Positions 1 through 5,300 of a stretch of 5,300 bases of DNA are shown here, in pieces. Position 1 is the stretch's first letter. Each line of letters begins with the position of its first letter. The notes beneath the pieces are model-generated. The model searched no databases, had not been told where the DNA came from, and saw only the letters and a list, made by a program, of their open reading frames with translations. Source of the stretch: an uncultured Rhizobiaceae group bacterium (GTDB taxonomy: Bacteria; Pseudomonadota; Alphaproteobacteria; Rhizobiales; Rhizobiaceae); contig CALFBU010000169.1 in assembly GCA_937951455.1 (NCBI GenBank), forward strand, positions 1-5,300, written 5' to 3'. The translations under genes were made by a program, and so were the position numbers.

Positions 1-643
1 TTTCTGAACCCAGCTTTTGAGCAACCTTGGCAGCGGTCAAAACCCATTGCGGGGCAAAGACACCCAAGAGTTGGCGCTTAACGCTTGCAGGATTACACAT
101 GGGCCCAAGCAAGTTGAAGATGGTACGCGTACCAAGCTCAATACGAGAAGGACCAACATAACGCATGGCAGAATGATGCGCAGGTGCAAACATAAATCCA
201 ATGCCTGCTTCTTCAATGCAATCCGTGATTTGGCTTGGCGATAGATCAATATTGACACCCAAGGCTGTCAAACAATCAGACGCGCCTGACTTGGACGATA
301 GCGAACGATTACCATGTTTTGCAACCGGAACACCGCAGCTGGCTGTAACAATCGCAGTACATGTAGAGATGTTGTAAGAACCTTTGGCATCGCCGCCCGT
401 GCCAACAATATCAATTGCATCTTGAGGTGCATCAACAGGCAGCATGACTGCCCTAAGTGAATCGATGGCGCCTGCAAACTCATCTTCGGTTTCACCACGA
501 ACACGCATGCCCATAAGGATGCCGCCAATTTGCGCATCAGTTGCTTCGCCTGACATGATGATGTTGAAGACAGCATTCGTATCTTCACGGCTCAAACTTT
601 GACCTTGAGCGAGCTGATTAATTGCTTCTTTCAAGTCCTGCAT
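1..643 (-). CDS. trpD: Anthranilate phosphoribosyltransferase, N-terminal 214 codons (3' end off window)
   Basis: TrpD transfers the phosphoribosyl group of PRPP to anthranilate, the second step of the tryptophan branch, in the cytoplasm. Translating the minus strand from the ATG at 643 gives an open frame to the window edge that begins [20 protein letters not shown]. Family hallmarks appear in order: the helical N-terminal domain with '[24 protein letters not shown]' character (about residues 29-52), the PRPP-binding GTGGD loop (81-85) with NIST (91-94), [15 protein letters not shown] (109-123), and [17 protein letters not shown] (169-185). The usual family length is about 335-345 residues, so roughly the last third is missing, including the acidic metal-binding residues expected there. 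The start is supported by GGAAG four bases upstream. It lies 47 nt downstream of the foldase gene on the same strand and is probably co-transcribed with it. In related genomes trpC usually follows, but that cannot be seen here. Identification is very secure. Confidence 0.97.
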   Translation of the reverse strand, partial: MQDLKEAINQLAQGQSLSREDTNAVFNIIMSGEATDAQIGGILMGMRVRGETEDEFAGAIDSLRAVMLPVDAPQDAIDIVGTGGDAKGSYNISTCTAIVTASCGVPVAKHGNRSLSSKSGASDCLTALGVNIDLSPSQITDCIEEAGIGFMFAPAHHSAMRYVGPSRIELGTRTIFNLLGPMCNPASVKRQLLGVFAPQWVLTAAKVAQKLGSE

Positions 644-647
644 GTCA

Positions 648-654
648 CTTCCAA
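648..654 (-). promoter_or_regulatory. trpD ribosome binding site, within an inverted repeat
   Basis: Read on the minus strand this is TTGGAAG, with a GGAAG Shine-Dalgarno core ending four bases before the trpD ATG at 643. The same seven bases, plus one flanking base pair, are exactly complementary to ACTTCCAA at 684-691, which overlaps the stop codon of the upstream foldase gene. The site could therefore be base-paired and hidden in the mRNA when no ribosome is finishing the upstream gene. Confidence 0.7.
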
Positions 655-670
655 AGGTAATTAAGATATT

Positions 671-690
671 CTCCCAACGTTTATTGGAAG
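671..690 (-). other. Intercistronic hairpin directly after the foldase stop codon
   Basis: On the minus-strand transcript CTTCCAA (690-684), a six-base loop (683-678) and TTGGGAG (677-671) can form a 7-bp stem with one U-G pair. It begins at the base after the TAA stop of the foldase gene. It is followed by AATATCTTAATT rather than a U-run, so it does not look like a standard intrinsic terminator. Its 5' arm is the same segment that can pair with the trpD ribosome binding site at 648-654, so the two structures exclude each other. It could be an attenuating, RNA-stabilising or coupling element, or a chance stem. Confidence 0.35.
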
Positions 691-2613
691 TTATCCACCA
701 TGTCCACCGCCTGCATATGGATTAAAAGCTGCTTCAAGTGCAGTTGGATTAACGCTGACATCAAGACGCGACTGCATATCCTGAACGACTTGGGTTAGAA
801 TATCATCAGATGCAGCGGTGTTGAGTTGCTCTATGGCTGTTTTGGGGACTGAGTTATCTTCAGGCGCTTTTACATCTGCAATTCGCAGAACGATAAAGTT
901 TATACCAGTAGCAGGAGCTACTTTTACATCACCTTTTTTACCATTAAAGCCTTCAGTGATGGCAACATTGCCAATTTTGGCATCTTCCGAGTTTCTGGTC
1001 AGTGCGTCAGTGGTTTCATACTTGACTGATGCGCCAAGTGAATCTGCAGGGAGCGCATCTTCCAATACGACATTCATTTCCTCGCCTTTGCGAATACGCT
1101 CGGCAACGGCCTCTGCAACTTCCTGAATTTGCTCGATGGTTTTTTCAGTAACCCAAGCGTCTGTAACATCGGACTTGACTTCTTCGAGCTCTTTTTGGCG
1201 TGTTGGTATGATTTCATCCACTTCATACCAAAGGAAACCATCATTGCCGACGGGTAGCTCACGGGTATCATCGCCAGGTTGTGTATCAAAAGCTACGCGC
1301 AAGAGTTGTTGCAAAACAGGAATGTCTGAAATGGTATTGCCGTTCTCGTCGCGGCCTTGCGCATCAATCTTAGTGACAACACGTGTTTTTAGGTTGAGCG
1401 CTTTTGCTGCGTCGGCCAAATTAGTGCCGGCTGCGCGCTCATCCTCAACGGCATCAAATGTATTAAAAACTTCGTCACCTGCTTTTTGAAGCGCTAGTTC
1501 GTTACGAATCTCGTCGTTTACATCATCATAGGCTGTTGTGCGTTCTTCTATAATCTCGCTGACGCGAACGATAACCGGACCGAACAGACCTTCAATAACG
1601 TCAGTTGGCTTGTTAAGTTCAGCAGCAAATGCTGCTTCGCTAACTTTCGTATCAGGGAGTTCTGATTTGGTAAGAACGCCAAGATCAATGTCATTAACCG
1701 TTTTGCCAAGCTCTTTAACGACGTCGTCAAAAGAAGTTCCGCTGGCAAGTTTTTCTTTAACGCTATCAGCTTCAGCCTTGTCTTTTAATACAAGTTGCTC
1801 GATGCGGCGTGTCTCAGGTGAGCGAAGACTGCCCTTGCGTGCTTCATAGGCCGTTCTGATTTCTTCCTCAGTAATTTCTTGCGGTTTTACGATGTCAGAT
1901 GCCTGCAAGGTAAGAAGTGTTAGCTTACGATATTCAGGCGCCATATAATTGGTCTTGTTCGCCTCGTAATATTCCGCAATCTCTGCGTCCGTCGGTTCAG
2001 GCTTTGTTTCAACTACTTCTTCGCCGATGGCTACATAATCAAAGACACGCTTTTCATTTTGAAATTGAGCAATGGCGTCCGTGAAGACCTGAGGCATATC
2101 AAGCGAGGCAGCTGTGCCTTGCAAAATCTGATTGCGCAGTGCTACGCGCTTGCGATCCTGGATGTATTCTTCTTCTGTCAGGCCATATTGGCGCAAGGTT
2201 GCTCTAAGCGTGTTTCTGGAGAAGGCACCTGATAGGTCTTGAAACGTAGGATCATTTGCAATTTCCTGTGCAAGCGATTCATCGGAAAGGCCTAACCCCA
2301 TTATTCGCGAATTTTCATCCAATACAGCGCCAGATGTTACTTGCGACAGAACACTGTTGCGAAGTCCAAAAACATCAGCCTCTTGTCTGGTTATTCTACG
2401 GCCTGCCTGCTGTGACATCGCGTTAAGCTGATTGTCGTATGCAAAGCGGTATTCCTGTGCGGTGATATTCGTATCACCCACCTGGACAACATTAGCAGCA
2501 GGACCAAACAAGATACTGCTGGAAACACCCCAAATAGCAAAACTGCCGATTAGCAGCGCAATAAGAATTTTTGCAACCCAGCCTTTAGAAAAGCCTCTTA
2601 GTAAATCCATCAT
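691..2613 (-). CDS. Membrane-anchored periplasmic peptidyl-prolyl isomerase-like foldase (SurA_N/PpiD family), 640 aa
   Basis: The protein resembles the alphaproteobacterial PpiD/SurA-N-type chaperones, which sit in the inner membrane facing the periplasm and help newly exported proteins fold. Residues 1-13 ([13 protein letters not shown]) form a short basic cytoplasmic tail. About 14-36 is a single membrane helix containing [15 protein letters not shown]. About 40-190 is a helical SurA_N-like chaperone region starting [14 protein letters not shown]. About 265-355 is a parvulin (PpiC-type) region including '[21 protein letters not shown]', '[22 protein letters not shown]' and '[13 protein letters not shown]'. 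The rest to about 625 is mixed helical sequence like the C-terminal half of PpiD, ending in a small tail, YAGGGHGG. The parvulin core is diverged: the usual GG-D-LG reads ND-IDLG, so catalysis is doubtful and chaperone action likelier. The ATG at 2613 (or its neighbour at 2610) is preferred over an in-frame GTG at 2673, because the membrane anchor follows directly and a promoter candidate overlaps that GTG. The gene is divergent from tpiA and upstream of trpD. The symbol ppiD is plausible but left blank because orthology is not proven. Confidence 0.9.
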   Translation of the reverse strand: MMDLLRGFSKGWVAKILIALLIGSFAIWGVSSSILFGPAANVVQVGDTNITAQEYRFAYDNQLNAMSQQAGRRITRQEADVFGLRNSVLSQVTSGAVLDENSRIMGLGLSDESLAQEIANDPTFQDLSGAFSRNTLRATLRQYGLTEEEYIQDRKRVALRNQILQGTAASLDMPQVFTDAIAQFQNEKRVFDYVAIGEEVVETKPEPTDAEIAEYYEANKTNYMAPEYRKLTLLTLQASDIVKPQEITEEEIRTAYEARKGSLRSPETRRIEQLVLKDKAEADSVKEKLASGTSFDDVVKELGKTVNDIDLGVLTKSELPDTKVSEAAFAAELNKPTDVIEGLFGPVIVRVSEIIEERTTAYDDVNDEIRNELALQKAGDEVFNTFDAVEDERAAGTNLADAAKALNLKTRVVTKIDAQGRDENGNTISDIPVLQQLLRVAFDTQPGDDTRELPVGNDGFLWYEVDEIIPTRQKELEEVKSDVTDAWVTEKTIEQIQEVAEAVAERIRKGEEMNVVLEDALPADSLGASVKYETTDALTRNSEDAKIGNVAITEGFNGKKGDVKVAPATGINFIVLRIADVKAPEDNSVPKTAIEQLNTAASDDILTQVVQDMQSRLDVSVNPTALEAAFNPYAGGGHGG

Positions 2614-2651
2614 GATGTATGTGTATCCAAGCAAATAAAATCTGTTGTAAC

Positions 2652-2680
2652 GATATACCGACTCGCAGTGCACTACTCAA
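2652..2680 (-). promoter_or_regulatory. Candidate sigma-70-type promoter for the foldase-trpD unit
   Basis: On the minus strand, TTGAGT (2680-2675, preceded by C as in the alphaproteobacterial CTTGAC-type -35) is followed after exactly 17 bases by TATATC (2657-2652). Each hexamer matches four of six bases of the TTGACA/TATAAT consensus. Transcription would start near 2645, giving a leader of about 32 nt before the ATG at 2613 and placing the in-frame GTG at 2673 outside the transcript. The match is by eye, so confidence is moderate. Confidence 0.45.
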
Positions 2681-2696
2681 GCATGTGTGCATGATT
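2679..2696. promoter_or_regulatory. Imperfect dyad in the divergent promoter region, possible operator
   Basis: The 18-bp segment reads AAGCATGTGTGCATGATT. It has symmetric half sites AA-n-CATG and CATG-n-TT around a four-base centre (six of seven arm positions pair). It touches the candidate -35 of the foldase promoter (2675-2680) and the candidate -35 of tpiA (2696-2701), the position expected for a shared regulator site. CATG is itself a palindrome, which makes such a match easier by chance. No known operator is recognised. Confidence 0.2.
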
Positions 2697-2723
2697 TGTG
2701 TCTCACGATTGCGTTTTTTTAAT
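2696..2723 (+). promoter_or_regulatory. Weak candidate promoter for tpiA
   Basis: TTGTGT (2696-2701) and TTTAAT (2718-2723) are separated by 16 bases. The -10 matches the consensus at five of six positions, the -35 at only three. A start near 2730 would give a leader of about 38 nt. A second possibility is TTGCGT (2709-2714) with TAGAAA (2731-2736), also 16 bases apart and weaker. Some promoter is expected here because tpiA is the first gene of the plus-strand set, but which motif is used is not clear. Confidence 0.3.
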
Positions 2724-2767
2724 TACAGGTTAGAAATGGCGCAAATAAACACAATCGAGAGTTCAAA

Positions 2768-3535
2768 ATGACACCTGATATTAAACCATTGGTCGCTGGA
2801 AACTGGAAAATGAATGGCCTGAAGGCTTCGCTGAAAGAAGTCTCCGCCATGGATAAAAAATACGACGCAGATCTTCGTCAAAAAGTTGATATGCTGATTT
2901 GTACGCCAGCTACTCTGATTTCATCTGCAGCGGAAGTTGTTGTTGATTCTTACATTGATATTGGTGGTGAGGATTGTCACGCGAATGAATCAGGCGCGCA
3001 TACAGGCGATGTTTCCGCAGAAATGATCAAGGACGCAGGTGCGACTGCTGTCATTGTAGGACACTCGGAGCGTCGCACTGACCATGGCGAAAGCAATGCT
3101 ACGGTCAAAGCAAAGGCGGAAGCAGGTTTGCGAGCAGGGCTTTTGACCATCGTTTGCATTGGTGAAACAGAAGCTGAGCGCAAATCGGGTGACACGCTTG
3201 CTGTATTAAAAGATCAATTGGATGGTTCCATGCCCGACGACGCAAAGGCTTCAGACGTCGTAGTAGCCTATGAGCCTGTATGGGCGATTGGGACGGGTCT
3301 TGTGCCTTCAAGCGATGATGTCAAAGAGGCACATGCGTTTATGCGTGAAAATCTGAGTGAGAGATTTGGTGATGAAGGTGCTACAATGCGCTTGTTATAT
3401 GGTGGTTCGGTCAAACCATCCAATGCAGTCGAGCTTATGGGCATTGCAAATGTCGATGGCGCTCTGGTTGGTGGCGCAAGCTTGAAGGCGGATGATTTCA
3501 TGGGAATTTGTGCTGCTTATAATGAACTTGCCTGA
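2768..3535 (+). CDS. tpiA: Triose-phosphate isomerase, 255 aa, complete
   Basis: TpiA interconverts dihydroxyacetone phosphate and glyceraldehyde 3-phosphate in glycolysis and gluconeogenesis, as a cytoplasmic dimeric TIM barrel. The catalytic set is complete: Asn12 and Lys14 in [11 protein letters not shown] (7-17), the electrophilic His99 in GHSERR (98-103), and the general base Glu169 in [11 protein letters not shown] (167-177), which leads into the mobile phosphate loop. The phosphate-binding turns [10 protein letters not shown] (211-220) and [10 protein letters not shown] (230-239) are also present. Length is normal for the family. 'RRTDHGES' after the histidine motif is the wording I associate with alphaproteobacterial TpiA. 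In the loop-3 dimer-contact motif the usual G-A/G-Q-N/D-C reads GGEDCH, a Gln-to-Glu change at residue 68. The ATG is preceded by GAGAG (2757-2761), a modest Shine-Dalgarno at suitable spacing. It is divergent from the foldase gene and probably the first gene of a tpiA-secG transcription unit. Confidence 0.98.
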   Translation: MTPDIKPLVAGNWKMNGLKASLKEVSAMDKKYDADLRQKVDMLICTPATLISSAAEVVVDSYIDIGGEDCHANESGAHTGDVSAEMIKDAGATAVIVGHSERRTDHGESNATVKAKAEAGLRAGLLTIVCIGETEAERKSGDTLAVLKDQLDGSMPDDAKASDVVVAYEPVWAIGTGLVPSSDDVKEAHAFMRENLSERFGDEGATMRLLYGGSVKPSNAVELMGIANVDGALVGGASLKADDFMGICAAYNELA

Positions 3536-3654
3536 TTTATTGTAATTTCAAGTTTTATACCCATCTCTAAAGTGAACAAATCAGGGTTTGCACTCTTTAA
3601 CCAACCGTGTAAAAGAGCGCCAAGTTTAAAATTTAATAGCCCAAGCGGCTAAAC

Positions 3655-3659
3655 GGGGA
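3655..3659 (+). promoter_or_regulatory. secG ribosome binding site
   Basis: GGGGA lies four bases before the secG ATG at 3664 and fixes that start. No convincing promoter was seen in the 128-nt tpiA-secG gap, and no terminator, so read-through from tpiA is the simplest reading. Confidence 0.65.
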
Positions 3660-3663
3660 AAAT

Positions 3664-4032
3664 ATGGAAACCGTACTTATTGTAATCCATTTGATGATTG
3701 TGATCGCACTTGTGATTGTCGTATTGTTGCAACGCTCAGAGGGCGGCGCGCTCGGCATGGGCGGCGGTGGTTCAGGCGGCGGCTTTATGTCTGCGCGTGG
3801 TGCTGCAAATGCTTTAACCCGCACCACAGCCATTTTGGCCACAGCATTCTTTGCAACATCGATTGCACTGGGCATTATTTCAGGTGTTGAAGGCGGCGGC
3901 GTTCTGGATAATCTTCCACTTCAAGAACAGCAAGGCGGCGAGGGTGGTATTCTTGACCAACTTCCAGGCGGTAGTGATCTCTCCATCGGTGGCGATGACA
4001 ATCAGGAACCACAGGTGCCAACTGGCAACTAA
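3664..4032 (+). CDS. secG: Preprotein translocase subunit SecG, 122 aa
   Basis: SecG is the small auxiliary subunit of the SecYEG channel in the inner membrane and assists SecA-driven export. The sequence has the family's two-helix plan: a membrane helix at about 3-22 (TVLIVIHLMIVIALVIVVLL), the conserved LLQRSEGGALG segment (21-31), a glycine-rich loop (31-40), then RGAANALTRTTAILATAFFATSIALG (45-70) carrying the second helix at about 54-73. The C-terminal tail (74-122) is polar, acidic and Gly/Gln/Pro-rich, typical in kind of alphaproteobacterial SecG. It contains two similar pieces, VLDNLP (80-85) and ILDQLP (96-101), sixteen residues apart. Start chosen at the ATG with GGGGA upstream. It sits between tpiA and pyrG, a common arrangement in related genomes, and is followed closely by a strong terminator. 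Identification is secure from topology plus the conserved loop. Confidence 0.95.
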   Translation: METVLIVIHLMIVIALVIVVLLQRSEGGALGMGGGGSGGGFMSARGAANALTRTTAILATAFFATSIALGIISGVEGGGVLDNLPLQEQQGGEGGILDQLPGGSDLSIGGDDNQEPQVPTGN

Positions 4033-4050
4033 ACCAAAAAATATTCACAT

Positions 4051-4086
4051 AAAATGCCCTGAATGAAAATTCGGGGCATTTTTTTT
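4051..4086 (+). terminator. Intrinsic terminator after secG
   Basis: A 14-bp stem pairs 4051-4064 with 4069-4082; all pairs are Watson-Crick except one U-G (4060/4073). It closes on the tetraloop GAAA (4065-4068), a GNRA loop. The stem runs into eight consecutive T (4079-4086), the outer A-U pairs overlapping that tract. The opposite strand has only four T at its 3' side, so the plus direction is favoured. It lies 18 nt after the secG stop and should end the tpiA-secG transcript before pyrG. Confidence 0.9.

Positions 4087-5300
<1,214 letters not shown>

Noticed and set aside
268..588. Minus-strand open frame of 106 codons, and another at 37-258
   Set aside because: Both lie inside trpD in other frames. 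The trpD frame from 643 carries all family motifs, so these are shadows.
818..1849. Several plus-strand open frames of about 100 codons opposite the foldase gene
   Set aside because: They are antisense shadows of the 640-residue foldase, with Ser-rich low-information translations and no recognisable domain.
2714..2720. Run of seven T in the divergent region as a possible terminator
   Set aside because: No GC-rich hairpin precedes it on the plus strand, and no plus-strand gene ends upstream.
3590..3620. Hairpin in the tpiA-secG gap (CTCTTT at 3593-3598 with AAAGAG at 3612-3617)
   Set aside because: Only six continuous pairs, a 13-base loop and no following T-run, so it is not supported as a terminator.
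3638..3650. Small AGCC/GGCT stem just before the secG ribosome binding site
   Set aside because: Four base pairs with a five-base loop is too weak to support a regulatory claim.

Overview
The window looks like chromosomal housekeeping DNA from an alphaproteobacterium, most likely of the Hyphomicrobiales (Rhizobiales) or a close relative. The evidence is protein wording (TpiA '[12 protein letters not shown]', PyrG '[18 protein letters not shown]' and '[10 protein letters not shown]') and gene order: a SurA/PpiD-like foldase gene next to trpD, divergent from tpiA-secG-pyrG. Base composition looks moderate rather than GC-rich. The taxonomic call is an inference from sequence wording and layout, not from a database search.

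Layout, left to right. On the minus strand, positions 1-643 hold the first 214 codons of trpD (tryptophan biosynthesis); its 3' end lies off the left edge. Upstream of it on the same strand, 47 nt away, is a 640-residue membrane-anchored periplasmic peptidyl-prolyl isomerase-like foldase (691-2613). A 154-nt divergent promoter region (2614-2767) separates it from three plus-strand genes: tpiA (2768-3535, triose-phosphate isomerase), secG (3664-4032, Sec translocon subunit) and pyrG (4145 to beyond 5300, CTP synthase, truncated by the right edge). A strong intrinsic terminator (4051-4086) sits between secG and pyrG, so tpiA-secG probably form one transcription unit and pyrG at least partly its own.

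The genes serve separate core functions: glycolysis (tpiA), pyrimidine nucleotide synthesis (pyrG), tryptophan synthesis (trpD), and protein export and periplasmic folding (secG and the foldase). SecG and the foldase are linked in function, since the second would handle proteins exported through the first, but they lie in different transcription units.

I found no mobile element, CRISPR array, RNA gene, toxin-antitoxin pair or defence system, and no sign of a new multi-gene system. The points that merit a second look are small. An 8-bp inverted repeat in the foldase-trpD gap could hide the trpD ribosome binding site and competes with a second hairpin. A dyad lies in the divergent promoter region. 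pyrG lacks a Shine-Dalgarno sequence. Two tryptophans occur in a normally conserved CTP synthase segment. The foldase start is best placed at 2613, not at the upstream GTG.
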